64,000 nt of DNA, taken from Streptomyces sp. ISL-87. Lineage in GTDB: Bacteria; Actinomycetota; Actinomycetes; Streptomycetales; Streptomycetaceae. Shown one piece after another: positions 27,436-37,064 of the stretch. A program made the translations under genes and the position numbers. Under the pieces are notes generated by a model, which saw only the letters and a program-made list of their open reading frames with translations, was not told the DNA's origin and ran no database searches. Each line of letters opens with the position of its first letter. Position 1 is the first letter of the stretch. Where the stretch lies: positions 24,197-88,196 of the forward strand of contig NZ_JAGGOY010000025.1 in the NCBI RefSeq assembly GCF_018614095.1. Reading direction: 5' to 3'.

Positions 27436-28770
27436 TTATGGCGTGAGACGGCCGTTGCGGAACAGGTCCACGAAGATCTGGTGGTCGGCGCGCGCCCGGG
27501 CTCCGTAGGCGTGGGCGAAGTCGACCAGCAGGCCCGCGAAACCCTTCTCGTCGGCGGCGATGGCCGCGTCGATGGCCCGCTCGGTGGAGAAGGGGACCAG
27601 CGTCTGCCCGCTCTCGGCCGCGTCGGCCGCCCCGTGCATGGTCGCCGTCGCCCGGCCCAGGTCCGCGACCACGGCCGCGATCTCCTCCGGGTCGTCGAGG
27701 TCCGACCAGTCCAGGTCCACCGCGTACGGGGAGACCTCCGCCACCAGCTGCCCGGCCCCGTCCAGCTCCGTCCAGCCCAGCCACGGGTCGGCGTGCGCCT
27801 GAAGGGCCCGCTGGGAGATCACCGTGCGGTGCCCCTCGTGCTGGAAGTAGTCGCGCACCGACCGGTCGGTGATGTGCCGGGACACGGCCGGGGTCTGCGC
27901 CTGCTTGAGGTAGATCACGACGTCGTTCTCCAGGGCGTCGCTGTGCCCCTCCAGCAGGATGTTGTACGAGGGCAGGCCGGCCGAGCCGATCCCGACGCCC
28001 CGGCGGCCCACCACGTCCTTGACCCGGTAGGAGTCGGGCCGCACCAGGGACTCGTCGGGCAGGGTCTCCAGGTACCCGTCGAAGGCGGCCAGCACCTTGT
28101 ACCGGGTGGCCGCGTCCAGCTCGACCGAGCCGCCGTCGGGGGTGAAGCGGCGCTCGAAGTCCCGGATCTCGGTCATCGAGTCCAGGAGGGAGAAGCGGGT
28201 GCGGGCGCGGGCCGAGCGCAGGGCCCCCAGCAGCGGGCCCTCGGCGGTGTCCAGGGTGAAGGAGGGCAGCTCCGACATGTCACAGGTCTTCGCCCCGGTG
28301 GCCAGCGCGTGGATCCGCTCGCGGTAGGCGCCCGCGTAGACCCGTACCAGCTCGCTGATCTGGCCGTCGCTGAGCGCCTTGGTGTAGCCGATCAGGGCGA
28401 CGGAGGCGGCGAACCGCTTCAGGTCCCAGGTGAAGGGGCCGACGTAGGCCTCGTCGAAGTCGTTGACGTTGAAGATCAGCCGGCCGTTGGAGTCCATGTA
28501 CGTGCCGAAGTTCTCCGCGTGGAGATCGCCGTGGATCCACACCCGGCCGGTCTGCTCGTCCAGGTACGGGCCGCCGTGCCGTTCCCGCTCCAGATCCGCG
28601 TAGAAGAGGCAGGCCGTGCCCCGGTAGAAAGCGAAGGCGGAGGCCGCCATCTTCCGGAATTTGACCTGGAAGGCAGCGGGGTCGGCGGCGAGCAGCTCAC
28701 CGAACGCGGTGTCGAACACATCGAGTATCTGCTCGGCGCGCTGCTCGTCGGTCGTCTCGGGAACCGCCAT
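27436..28770 (-). CDS. DUF2252 family protein (kinase-like fold)
   Basis: A 444-residue member of the DUF2252 family. The blocks RKMAASAFAFYRGTACLFY near residue 40, VWIHGDLHAENFGTYMDS near 77 and FNVNDFDEAYVGPFTWDLKR near 100 match the family and recall the HGD...N and D-containing loops of aminoglycoside phosphotransferase-like kinases, so an ATP-dependent role is plausible. The substrate is unknown. The ATG at 28770 faces away from dnaE; the roughly 215-base gap between them must carry divergent promoters. No residues of the kinase-like motifs are missing. Confidence 0.88.
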   Translation of the reverse strand: MAVPETTDEQRAEQILDVFDTAFGELLAADPAAFQVKFRKMAASAFAFYRGTACLFYADLERERHGGPYLDEQTGRVWIHGDLHAENFGTYMDSNGRLIFNVNDFDEAYVGPFTWDLKRFAASVALIGYTKALSDGQISELVRVYAGAYRERIHALATGAKTCDMSELPSFTLDTAEGPLLGALRSARARTRFSLLDSMTEIRDFERRFTPDGGSVELDAATRYKVLAAFDGYLETLPDESLVRPDSYRVKDVVGRRGVGIGSAGLPSYNILLEGHSDALENDVVIYLKQAQTPAVSRHITDRSVRDYFQHEGHRTVISQRALQAHADPWLGWTELDGAGQLVAEVSPYAVDLDWSDLDDPEEIAAVVADLGRATATMHGAADAAESGQTLVPFSTERAIDAAIAADEKGFAGLLVDFAHAYGARARADHQIFVDLFRNGRLTP

Positions 28771-28986
28771 GGCGGATGCCTCCTGGTGGTGCGGGGGTGG
28801 ATCGGTTTTCGGACAGCCGTCCTTGGCTCTGCAACGGATGACCGTACCCGTCGGTGCCCAGGAATTGTCACCCGGTCGACGTAGGATTCAGAGCTGCCGC
28901 CCCTCTCTCCCCGCCCACCCGTCACCCGGCCACCGCCCCTCACCGAGGCGCTGCGCGCCACCGTGATCTTTCAGGAGACTCCCACC

Positions 28987-31900
28987 GTGACCAAGCCGCC
29001 GTTCACGCACCTGCACGTCCACACCCAGTACTCGCTGCTGGACGGTGCCGCGCGGCTGAAGGACATGTTCAACGCGTGCAACGAGATGGGCATGACGCAC
29101 ATCGCCATGTCCGACCACGGCAACCTGCACGGGGCCTACGACTTCTTCCACACCGCCCAGAAGGCCGGGATCACCCCGATCATCGGCATCGAGGCGTACG
29201 TGGCCCCCGAGTCCCGGCGCAACAAGCGGCGCATCCAGTGGGGCCAGCCCCACCAGAAGCGCGACGACGTCTCCGGTTCCGGCGGTTACACCCACAAGAC
29301 GATCTGGGCGGCGAACGCCACCGGTCTGCACAACCTCTTCCGGCTGTCCTCCGACGCGTACGCCGAGGGCTGGCTCACGAAGTGGCCGCGCATGGACAAG
29401 GAGACCATCAGCAAGTGGTCCGAGGGGCTGATCGCCTCCACCGGCTGCCCCTCCGGCGAGCTGCAGACCCGGCTGCGCCTCGGCCAGTTCGACGAGGCCC
29501 TGAAGGCCGCCTCCGAGTACCAGGACATCTTCGGCAAGGACCGCTACTTCCTGGAGCTGATGGACCACGGCATCGAGATCGAGCGCCGGGTCCGCGACGG
29601 GCTGCTGGAGATCGGCAAGAAGCTCGGCATCCCGCCGCTGGTGACGAACGACTCGCACTACACGTACGCGAGCGAGGCCGGCGCCCACGACGCCCTGCTC
29701 TGCATCCAGACCGGCAAGAACCTCTCGGACCCGGACCGCTTCCGCTTCGACGGCACCGGCTACTACCTGAAGTCCACGGACGAGATGTACGCCATCGACT
29801 CCTCCGACGCCTGGCAGGAGGGCTGCGCCAACACGCGGCTGGTCGCGGACCAGATCGAGACCGAGGGCATGTTCAAGTTCCGGAACCTGATGCCGAAGTT
29901 CGACATCCCGGACGGCTACACCGAGGTCACCTGGTTCCGCGAGGAGACCATGCGCGGCATGCACCGCCGCTACCCCGGGGGCATCCCCGAGGACCGGATG
30001 AAGCAGGCCGAGTACGAGATGGACACGATCATCTCGATGGGCTTCCCCGGCTACTTCCTCGTGGTCGCCGACTTCATCATGTGGGCCAAGAACCAGGGCA
30101 TCGCGGTCGGCCCCGGCCGAGGCTCCGCGGCCGGCTCGATCGTCGCGTACGCCATGGGCATCACCGACCTCGACCCGCTCACCCACGGTCTGATCTTCGA
30201 GCGCTTCCTGAACCCCGAGCGCGTCTCCATGCCCGACGTCGACATCGACTTCGACGAGCGCAGGCGCGTCGAGGTGATCCGGTACGTGACCGAGAAGTAC
30301 GGCGCCGACAAGGTCGCCATGATCGGTACGTACGGCACCATCAAGGCCAAGAACGCGATCAAGGACTCCGCGCGCGTCCTGGGCTACCCGTACGCCATGG
30401 GCGACCGGCTCACCAAGGCCATGCCCGCCGACGTCCTCGGCAAGGGCATCCCGCTCTCCGGCATCCTCGACCCGCAGCACCCGCGCTACGGCGAGGCCGG
30501 CGAGATCCGCGGGATGTACGAGAACGAGCCCGACGTGAAGAAGGTCATCGACACCGCCCGCGGTGTGGAGGGCCTGGTCCGCCAGATGGGCGTGCACGCG
30601 GCCGGCGTGATCATGTCCAGCGAGACGATCACCGACCACGTACCCGTCTGGGTGCGGCACACCGACGGCGTCACCATCACCCAGTGGGACTACCCGAGCT
30701 GCGAGTCGCTCGGCCTGCTGAAGATGGACTTCCTCGGCCTGCGCAACCTCACGATCATGGACGACGCCGTCAAGATGGTGAAGGCCAACAAGGGGATCGA
30801 CATCGATCTCCTGGCCCTCCCGCTCGACGACCCCAAGACCTTCGAACTGCTCGGCCGCGGTGACACCCTCGGCGTCTTCCAGTTCGACGGCGGCCCCATG
30901 CGCTCGCTACTGCGCCTGATGAAGCCCGACAACTTCGAGGACATCTCCGCCGTCTCGGCCCTGTACCGGCCGGGCCCGATGGGCATGAACTCGCACACGA
31001 ACTACGCCCTGCGAAAGAACAAGCAGCAGGAGATCACCCCGATCCACCCGGAGCTGGAGGAGCCCCTCGAAGAGGTGCTCGCGGTCACCTACGGCCTGAT
31101 CGTCTACCAGGAGCAGGTCCAGAAGGCCGCCCAGATCATCGCCGGGTACTCGCTCGGCGAGGCCGACATCCTGCGCCGAGTGATGGGCAAGAAGAAGCCC
31201 GAGGAGCTGGCGAAGAACTTCGTCATCTTCCAGGAGGGCGCGAAGAAGAACGGCTACAGCGACAAGGCCATCCAGGCCCTGTGGGACGTCCTGGTCCCCT
31301 TCGCCGGCTACGCCTTCAACAAGGCCCACTCGGCCGCGTACGGCCTGGTCTCCTACTGGACCGCCTACCTCAAGGCGAACTTCCCGGCCGAGTACATGGC
31401 CGGCCTGCTCACCTCGGTCAAGGACGACAAGGACAAGTCCGCGATCTACCTGAACGAGTGCCGGCGCATGGGCATCAAGGTCCTGCCGCCGAACGTGAAC
31501 GAGTCGGAGCCGAACTTCGCCGCCCAGGGCGACGACGTGATCCTCTTCGGCCTCACCGCGGTGCGCAACGTCGGCCAGAACGTCGTCGAGTCGATCATCA
31601 AGACCAGGAAGGCCAAGGGGAAGTACTCCTCCTTCCCCGACTTCCTCGACAAGGTCGAGGCCGTGGTCTGCAACAAGCGGACCGTCGAGTCGCTGATCAA
31701 GGCCGGGGCCTTCGACGAGATGGGCCACACCCGCAAGGGCCTGGTCGCCCACCACGAGTCGATGATCGACAACGTGGTCGCCGTGAAGCGCAAGGAGGCC
31801 GAGGGACAGTTCGACCTCTTCGGCGGAATGGGTGACGAGGGCGCGAGCGACGAGCCGGGCTTCGGCCTCGACGTGGAGTTCTCCGACGTGGAGTGGGAGA

Positions 31901-32529
31901 AGTCCTACCTGCTCGCCCAGGAGCGCGAGATGCTCGGCCTCTACGTCTCCGACCACCCGCTGTTCGGCCTGGAACACGTCCTGTCCGACAAGACGGACGC
32001 CGGCATCTCCCAGCTGACCGGCGGCGAGCACTCCGACGGCGCCGTCGTCACCATCGGCGGCATCATCTCGGGCCTCCAGCGCAAGATGACCAAGCAGGGC
32101 AACGCCTGGGCCATCGCCACCGTCGAGGACCTGGCCGGCTCCATCGAGTGCATGTTCTTCCCCGCGACCTACCAGCTCGTCTCCACCCAGCTGGTCGAGG
32201 ACACCGTCGTCTTCGTCAAGGGCCGCCTCGACAAGCGCGAGGACATCCCCCGGCTGGTCGCCATGGAGATGATGGTCCCCGACCTGTCCTCGGCCGGAAC
32301 GAACGCCCCGGTGGTCCTCACCATCCCGACCGTCAAGGTCACTCCGCCGATGGTGACCCGTCTGGGGGAGATCCTGCGCCACCACAAGGGCAACACCGAG
32401 GTACGGATCAAGCTGCAAGGGCCGCGGACCACGACCGTGCTGCGGCTCGACAAGCACCGGGTCCAGCCCGACCCCGCCCTCTTCGGCGACCTCAAGGTGC
32501 TGCTCGGGCCGTCCTGCCTGGCCGGATAG
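28987..32529 (+). CDS. dnaE: DNA polymerase III alpha subunit
   Basis: DnaE is the replicative polymerase of the chromosome. The 1180-residue protein has the PHP domain first (HLHVHTQYSLLDG from residue 7, SDHGNLHGAYDF near 43, NDSHYTYASEA near 224), then the C-family polymerase core with GPGRGSAAGS near 377 and the catalytic PDVDIDFDERRR near 415, the beta-binding FDLFGG segment near 944, helix-hairpin-helix repeats and an OB fold (VVTIGGIISGLQRK near 1022). I chose the GTG at 28987, preceded by CAGGAGACTC, rather than the GTG eight codons earlier. The intact PHP motifs suggest a metal-dependent proofreading site may be retained, as in mycobacterial DnaE1. Confidence 0.97.
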   Translation: MTKPPFTHLHVHTQYSLLDGAARLKDMFNACNEMGMTHIAMSDHGNLHGAYDFFHTAQKAGITPIIGIEAYVAPESRRNKRRIQWGQPHQKRDDVSGSGGYTHKTIWAANATGLHNLFRLSSDAYAEGWLTKWPRMDKETISKWSEGLIASTGCPSGELQTRLRLGQFDEALKAASEYQDIFGKDRYFLELMDHGIEIERRVRDGLLEIGKKLGIPPLVTNDSHYTYASEAGAHDALLCIQTGKNLSDPDRFRFDGTGYYLKSTDEMYAIDSSDAWQEGCANTRLVADQIETEGMFKFRNLMPKFDIPDGYTEVTWFREETMRGMHRRYPGGIPEDRMKQAEYEMDTIISMGFPGYFLVVADFIMWAKNQGIAVGPGRGSAAGSIVAYAMGITDLDPLTHGLIFERFLNPERVSMPDVDIDFDERRRVEVIRYVTEKYGADKVAMIGTYGTIKAKNAIKDSARVLGYPYAMGDRLTKAMPADVLGKGIPLSGILDPQHPRYGEAGEIRGMYENEPDVKKVIDTARGVEGLVRQMGVHAAGVIMSSETITDHVPVWVRHTDGVTITQWDYPSCESLGLLKMDFLGLRNLTIMDDAVKMVKANKGIDIDLLALPLDDPKTFELLGRGDTLGVFQFDGGPMRSLLRLMKPDNFEDISAVSALYRPGPMGMNSHTNYALRKNKQQEITPIHPELEEPLEEVLAVTYGLIVYQEQVQKAAQIIAGYSLGEADILRRVMGKKKPEELAKNFVIFQEGAKKNGYSDKAIQALWDVLVPFAGYAFNKAHSAAYGLVSYWTAYLKANFPAEYMAGLLTSVKDDKDKSAIYLNECRRMGIKVLPPNVNESEPNFAAQGDDVILFGLTAVRNVGQNVVESIIKTRKAKGKYSSFPDFLDKVEAVVCNKRTVESLIKAGAFDEMGHTRKGLVAHHESMIDNVVAVKRKEAEGQFDLFGGMGDEGASDEPGFGLDVEFSDVEWEKSYLLAQEREMLGLYVSDHPLFGLEHVLSDKTDAGISQLTGGEHSDGAVVTIGGIISGLQRKMTKQGNAWAIATVEDLAGSIECMFFPATYQLVSTQLVEDTVVFVKGRLDKREDIPRLVAMEMMVPDLSSAGTNAPVVLTIPTVKVTPPMVTRLGEILRHHKGNTEVRIKLQGPRTTTVLRLDKHRVQPDPALFGDLKVLLGPSCLAG

Positions 32530-32539
32530 CGTGAAGCGT

Positions 32540-32581
32540 GAAGAGGGGCGCACCCGGACGACTCCGGGTGCGCCCCTCTTC
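32540..32581. terminator. dnaE terminator, 18-bp perfect stem
   Basis: GAAGAGGGGCGCACCCGG (32540-32557) pairs with its exact complement at 32564-32581, 10 bases past the dnaE stop. It also ends the small gene that converges from the other side. Confidence 0.92.
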
Positions 32582-32600
32582 GTACGATCGCGGAGGCCCG

Positions 32601-32768
32601 TCAGTTGTGGCCGAACTTCTTCTGCTTGCTCTTGTGGGCCATATCCATCGGACTCGGGGCCTGCGACGAGGTGTCGGGCTGGGACTCCGCCGAGCTCTTC
32701 GAGGTGTCCTGCGCGGACGTGCGGGGCTGCTGCTTGGCGGGCTGCTGACGGTTCTTGTTCTTGGCCAT
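32601..32768 (-). CDS. 55-residue Gln/Lys/Ser-rich small protein
   Basis: A short gene below the length limit of most gene finders. It encodes MAKNKNRQQPAKQQPRTSAQ at the start and a basic MDMAHKSKQKKFGHN end, with a Ser/Gln/Asp-rich middle. GGAGG lies seven bases before the ATG, and codon third positions are almost all G or C, both supporting translation. It looks intrinsically disordered with no cysteine or membrane segment. I recall similar small proteins in other Streptomyces, annotated as hypothetical. It converges on dnaE across the shared terminator. Function unknown. Confidence 0.85.
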   Translation of the reverse strand: MAKNKNRQQPAKQQPRTSAQDTSKSSAESQPDTSSQAPSPMDMAHKSKQKKFGHN

Positions 32769-32987
32769 GGTGGAGCCTCCGTGAGGGTCTAGGGGCCAGG
32801 ACCGCCTTCACCCTCACACACCACCAGAAAGCGCGCATTTTGGATCTTTGCCGCGCGTAGCCGTCAGCCCTTTCCTGAAAGCCGCCGGATCCGCCACGCC
32901 GATGATCGAGTTCCGGCCGTGCGCGCCGTTGCGGTCGGGCAGACTCGGGGCAACCGCGAAAAACACAGAGGACCCCCAGGGAAGAGG

Positions 32988-34271
32988 GTGGAACGCGTGG
33001 ACCGCTGCGTCGTCCTGGTGGACGCCGGCTATCTGCTGGGCGCCGCCGCAAGCCTTCTCGCGGGGGAGCCCTCCCGCTCCCGCATCACCGTCGACCATGC
33101 CGCCCTCATCCAGGGCCTGCGCGAGCGGGCCGAGGCCGACACCGAACAACCACTGCTGCGCATCTACTGGTTCGACGGCGCGCCCGACCGGGTGCCGCAG
33201 CCCGAGCACCGGCGGCTGCGCGTCATGCCCCGCGTCACCGTCCGGCTCGGGGCACTGACCCGCAGCGACGGCCGCTGGGCGCAGAAGGGCGTGGACGCCG
33301 CGATGCACGCCGAACTCACCGAGCTGGCCCGCAACCGCGCCTGCTCGGACGTCGTACTGGTCACCGGCGACGGGGACCTGCTGCCCGGCCTGATGTCCGC
33401 CAAGGAACACGGGGTCGCCGTCCACCTGTGGGCCGTCCAGGCCGCCGACGGGGACTACAACCAGTCCGAGGACCTCGTCGCCGAGGCCGACGAACGCCGG
33501 GTCCTGGACCGGGCCTGGATCACCCGGGCCGTCCGGGCCAAAGACCTCGCCGGACTGTGCGCCCCGCCGCCCGCCCCGCGCCCCGAGATCGCCGCGATCC
33601 TCTCCGCCCCGCTGCCCGAGGCGGCGCTGGCCGAAGCCGCCCGCAACGGCTCCCCCGCCGCCACGGAGAGCGCCGGGCACAGCGCACCCGTACCGGCGCC
33701 CGCCACCGAGGGGACCAAGCCCGTACCCACCCCCAAGGACCTCGCCTCCCTGCGCGCGCCCGGGCAGCCCGCCGCGCCGCAGAACGGCCAGCACGGCGCG
33801 GCCCCGGCCGGCAGCGCCCTGCGCTGGTCCTCCGACAAGGGCTGGATCGACCGGGCCGGACCCCTGGGCGAACCCGCCGAGACCGCCTCCCTGCCCACCC
33901 TCGCCCAGCTCACCAGCGCCGAACAGCGCTGGGCCGACCGGGAAGAGGACATCACCACCGTCGGCGGAGACCCGTTCGAGGTGGGCCAGGTGTTCGCCCG
34001 GCGCTGGATGGAGCGGCTGCCGGAGAGCGTGCACCTGCAGAGGCTGGCCACGATGTACCCGCGCATCCCGCACCGGATCGACGGGGAGCTGCTGCGGTAC
34101 GCCGCCCGGTTCGGGCTGCTCGCGCACAAGGACGACCAGATCGACGAGCACGACCGCTACGCCATCCGGGCCGGCTTCTGGCGGGAGATCGACGTCCGCG
34201 CGGCCGCCGAGCACGTGGCCGGGGCACCGGCCGCCGTGCCGTCGGCGCCCGTGACCCCGACGCCCGAGTAG
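32988..34271 (+). CDS. NYN (PIN-like) domain protein, putative RNase
   Basis: The first ~160 residues form an NYN/LabA-type PIN-like domain: VDRCVVLVDAGYLLGAAA with the first Asp near residue 9, QKGVDAAMHAELTELARN near 105, and VVLVTGDGDLLPGLMSAKEHG near 125-145, giving the acidic triad expected of metal-dependent RNases. A Pro/Ala-rich linker follows (about 200-290), then a conserved C-terminal helical region (QVFARRWMERLPESVHLQRL ... RIPHRIDGELLRYA). The RNA target is unknown. I chose GTG 32988; GTG 32997, better spaced from GAAGAGG, would drop three residues. Confidence 0.85.
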   Translation: MERVDRCVVLVDAGYLLGAAASLLAGEPSRSRITVDHAALIQGLRERAEADTEQPLLRIYWFDGAPDRVPQPEHRRLRVMPRVTVRLGALTRSDGRWAQKGVDAAMHAELTELARNRACSDVVLVTGDGDLLPGLMSAKEHGVAVHLWAVQAADGDYNQSEDLVAEADERRVLDRAWITRAVRAKDLAGLCAPPPAPRPEIAAILSAPLPEAALAEAARNGSPAATESAGHSAPVPAPATEGTKPVPTPKDLASLRAPGQPAAPQNGQHGAAPAGSALRWSSDKGWIDRAGPLGEPAETASLPTLAQLTSAEQRWADREEDITTVGGDPFEVGQVFARRWMERLPESVHLQRLATMYPRIPHRIDGELLRYAARFGLLAHKDDQIDEHDRYAIRAGFWREIDVRAAAEHVAGAPAAVPSAPVTPTPE

Positions 34272-34299
34272 GGGTGGAAGCCGCGTAGGCTGCTCCCTC

Positions 34300-35337
34300 G
34301 TGAGTACGGGCACAGCACCAGCAGAACCGAGCACGGCAGTGGCCGCGGACGCGGCTTCCGACGTGGTCTGCGCGGTGCGTGACCTGGTCAAGACGTATCC
34401 CGCCGTACGCGGCCGGCGCGGGGCTCCCGCCCTGCCCGAGACCCGCGCCACCGACGGAATCTCCCTGGACGTCCGGCGCGGCGAGATCTTCGGCCTGCTC
34501 GGCCCCAACGGCGCCGGCAAGTCCACCCTGGTTCGCCAGCTCACCGGCCTGCTGCGGCCCGACGCGGGCAGCGTGACCCTGCTCGGCCACGACCTCGTAC
34601 GCCACCCCGAGCGGGCGGCCCGGCTGCTGGCCTACCTCGGGCAGGAGTCCACTGCCCTGGACGAGCTGACGGTGGCACTGGCCGCCGAGACGACGGGACG
34701 GCTGCGCGGGCTCGGCGTACAGGCGGCGCGGGCCGCGCGGGACGCCGTACTGGAGGAACTCGGGCTGACCGGGATCGCCGGCCGGCCCCTGAAGAAGCTT
34801 TCCGGCGGGCAGCGGCGGCTGGCCTGCTTCGCCGCCGCGCTGGTCGGGGAGCGGCCGGTGCTGGTCCTCGACGAGCCCACCACCGGCATGGACCCGGTGG
34901 CCCGCCGCGCGGTGTGGTCGGCCGTGGACCGGCGGCGCGCACAGCACGGCGCCACGGTCCTGCTGGTCACCCACAACGTCATCGAGGCCGAGACGGTCCT
35001 CGACCGCGTCGCCGTCATCGACCAGGGCAAGGTCATCGCCTGCGACACCCCGGCCGGGCTCAAGGCCAAGGTCTCCGACGAGGTCCGGCTGGAGCTGGTG
35101 TGGCGGACCGCCGCGCCCCGGGAGGTGCCGGAGGTCGCGGCGCTGGCTCCGCTGGCCACCGAGGCGGGGCGCCGCTGGGTGCTCCGGCTGGCGCCGGACG
35201 AGGCGCGGGCGGCGGTGGCCGCGGTCACCGGCGGGCCGGCCTTCGCCGCGCTCGACGACTTCACCCTGGCCACGCCGAGCCTGGAGGACGTGTACCTCGC
35301 ACTGGGCGGACGGATGACGGGGCTGGTGAAGGCATGA
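34300..35337 (+). CDS. ABC-2 type transporter, ATP-binding subunit
   Basis: A 345-residue ABC ATPase of the drug/polyketide-export (DrrA-like) type. It has Walker A GPNGAGKSTLVRQ near residue 68, the signature LSGGQRRLACFAAAL near 168, Walker B VLVLDEPTTGMDP near 188 and the switch His in TVLLVTHNVIEAE. The C-terminal ~85 residues are the extra domain found in DrrA-like ATPases. The GTG lies eight bases after TAGGCT, a -10-like hexamer, without a ribosome site, so the mRNA may be leaderless. The stop overlaps the permease start (ATGA). The substrate is unknown. Confidence 0.92.
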   Translation: MSTGTAPAEPSTAVAADAASDVVCAVRDLVKTYPAVRGRRGAPALPETRATDGISLDVRRGEIFGLLGPNGAGKSTLVRQLTGLLRPDAGSVTLLGHDLVRHPERAARLLAYLGQESTALDELTVALAAETTGRLRGLGVQAARAARDAVLEELGLTGIAGRPLKKLSGGQRRLACFAAALVGERPVLVLDEPTTGMDPVARRAVWSAVDRRRAQHGATVLLVTHNVIEAETVLDRVAVIDQGKVIACDTPAGLKAKVSDEVRLELVWRTAAPREVPEVAALAPLATEAGRRWVLRLAPDEARAAVAAVTGGPAFAALDDFTLATPSLEDVYLALGGRMTGLVKA

Positions 35338-36116
35338 GCCTTGCTCCTACTACTGCCGCCGCTGCCGTGCTGGCGCCGCGGGCCCGGTTCTTCCCGGCGC
35401 TGGCCGCGGTGTACCGGGCGCAGCTGTCCCGGGCACGGGTCGCGCGGATCCCGCTGCTGTTCGTGGCCACCTTCCAGTCCATCGGGATCATGATCCTGAT
35501 GCGGGGTGTGGTGGACGGCGGCTCGGAGGCCCGGGCCGTCGTGGCCGGGTCCTCGGTGCTCGTCGTCGCCTTCGTCGCGCTGAATCTCCTCGCGCAGTAC
35601 TTCGGGCAGCTCCGGGCGAGCGGGGGGCTGGACCACTACGCCACCCTGCCGGTGCCGCCCGCGTCGGTGGTGCTGGGCGCGGCCGCCGCGTACGCCTCCT
35701 TCACGCTGCCGGGGACGCTGGTGACGGCGGTGTTCGGGTGCGTGCTGTTCGGGCTGCCGATGGGCGGGCTGTGGATCCTGGCCGCGGTGGTGCCGCTGGC
35801 CGGGGCCGCGCTGGCCGGGCTGGGCGCGGCGCTCGGGCTGCTGGCGCCGCGGCAGGAGCTGGCCACACTGGCCGGGCAGCTGGGCATGTCGGCCGCGCTG
35901 CTGCTGGGCGTACTGCCGCCGGAGCGGATGCCGGACGTGATCGTGTGGGCGCGGGACCTGCTGCCGTCGACGTACGGGGTGGAGGCGTTCGCGCGGACGT
36001 TCGCGCCGCATCCCGACTGGGCGGCGGTCGTGCTCGATCTGGGTGTGTGCGGGGCGGTGGGGGTGCTGTCCCTGGCCGCCGCGACGTGGGCGTACCGGCG
36101 GGCGGCGGTCCGCTGA
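35334..36116 (+). CDS. ABC-2 type transporter, permease subunit
   Basis: A 260-residue membrane subunit paired with the ATPase just upstream. About six hydrophobic segments are visible, beginning near IPLLFVATFQSIGIMILM (residues 38-56) and ending AVGVLSLAAATWAYRR. Two family features are GGLDHYATLPVPPASVVLGAA near 95 and PSTYGVEAFARTF near 217, both typical of ABC-2 permeases. The gene overlaps its ATPase by 4 bases, so both subunits are made together. The likely role is export; nothing shows which compound. Confidence 0.88.
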   Translation: MSLAPTTAAAAVLAPRARFFPALAAVYRAQLSRARVARIPLLFVATFQSIGIMILMRGVVDGGSEARAVVAGSSVLVVAFVALNLLAQYFGQLRASGGLDHYATLPVPPASVVLGAAAAYASFTLPGTLVTAVFGCVLFGLPMGGLWILAAVVPLAGAALAGLGAALGLLAPRQELATLAGQLGMSAALLLGVLPPERMPDVIVWARDLLPSTYGVEAFARTFAPHPDWAAVVLDLGVCGAVGVLSLAAATWAYRRAAVR

Positions 36117-36150
36117 CGCCGGCGGCGCGGGTACCTGGCACGATGTGGGG

Positions 36151-36837
36151 GTGACCGAAGCCGTGACCCCGCCGCCCCCCTCTCCGACCGACCCGCCGTG
36201 GCCCCCTCCGGAGAAGCCGGGTGACGCCTCCGGCGCGGCCATTACGGCTGCGGACATCCGCGACGGGGCCGCCGTTGCCCTGGCGGTGGGTGTGGCCGGG
36301 GTGCTGCTCGGTGTGCTGTGGGCGTGGCTGGCGCCGCGGGTGCAGTACGTCTCGAACGGGGAGGCCCTGTTCCTGCGGAACACCGAGAGCGAGGCGCGGA
36401 TCGGGGCTGACGGGACGTTCCTGCTGCTGTCGGCGGCGCTGGGCGCGGTGAGCGCGGTGGGCGCGTTCGTGTGGCGGCGGCGTGGGGGCATCCCGCTGGT
36501 GATCGGGCTGGCGGTGGGATCCGGCTTCGCCGCGTTGGTGGGGTGGCGGCTGGGGCTGTGGCTCGGGCCGTCCGGGGATCTTCTGGCCGCGGCGGTCAAG
36601 GCGGGGAAGGGCGTTCCGTTCGATGCGCCGTTGCAGTTGCTGGCGCACGGGGCGTTGCTGGTGTGGTCTGTGGTGGCTGTGCTGGTGCATTTGGTGTTGA
36701 CGGCGGTGTGGGGTCCGCGGGATCCCGAGCCGGGGGGTTCCGGTTGGGGCGGCTACTACGCGGCGCCGTCGGCTGTGCAGCCGGCTGTGCAGGGCGGGGA
36801 GCCGTCTGACGCCCCGGGGGCGCCGCCGCAGGGCTGA
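36151..36837 (+). CDS. membrane protein, possibly DUF2567-like
   Basis: A 228-residue protein with a proline-rich cytoplasmic start (TPPPPSPTDPPWPPPEKP), then about four membrane segments (residues about 45-65, 92-110, 118-138 and 170-195). The block WLAPRVQYVSNGEALFLRNTES after the first segment resembles actinobacterial DUF2567 proteins, but I am not certain of the family. It follows the ABC exporter genes by 34 bases. The GTG at 36151 sits six bases after CACGAT, again a leaderless-type start. The C-terminal tail is Gly/Pro/Ala rich. Function unknown. Confidence 0.75.
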   Translation: MTEAVTPPPPSPTDPPWPPPEKPGDASGAAITAADIRDGAAVALAVGVAGVLLGVLWAWLAPRVQYVSNGEALFLRNTESEARIGADGTFLLLSAALGAVSAVGAFVWRRRGGIPLVIGLAVGSGFAALVGWRLGLWLGPSGDLLAAAVKAGKGVPFDAPLQLLAHGALLVWSVVAVLVHLVLTAVWGPRDPEPGGSGWGGYYAAPSAVQPAVQGGEPSDAPGAPPQG

Positions 36838-36899
36838 CGCCGGCCCGTGCTGCCGCTGCGCGGGGCCCTCTCCCCGCCCCGCCCTTTCTCCGTTTCTCC

Positions 36900-37010
36900 C
36901 CCAGACTCCGTCCGGGGGGACCCCCAGGGGCTCCGCCCCAGACCCCGCGCCTCACACGCCGGCGGGGCTGGATTGATTCAGCCCCGCCGGCGTTTGAGGC
37001 GCGGGGGTCC
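36900..37010. repeat. two inverted interspersed repeat units
   Basis: The first copy reads CTCCGCCCCAGACCCCGCGC onward (36930-36975) and the second is its inverse (36979-37010). They are the same family as the cluster at 11820-12185. The gap between the flanking genes is 227 bases and holds nothing else that I can see. Confidence 0.85.
36941..37008. terminator. 30-bp hairpin formed by inverted repeat copies
   Basis: The arms 36941-36970 and 36979-37008 are complementary except at about two positions, around an 8-base GATTGATT loop. The hairpin lies between the convergent membrane protein gene and ybaK, so it probably stops both transcripts. Confidence 0.8.
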
Positions 37011-37064
37011 GGGGGCTGGCCCCCGGCGGCGGTGCCGCACCCGGCACACCTCGGGCGCCGCAGG

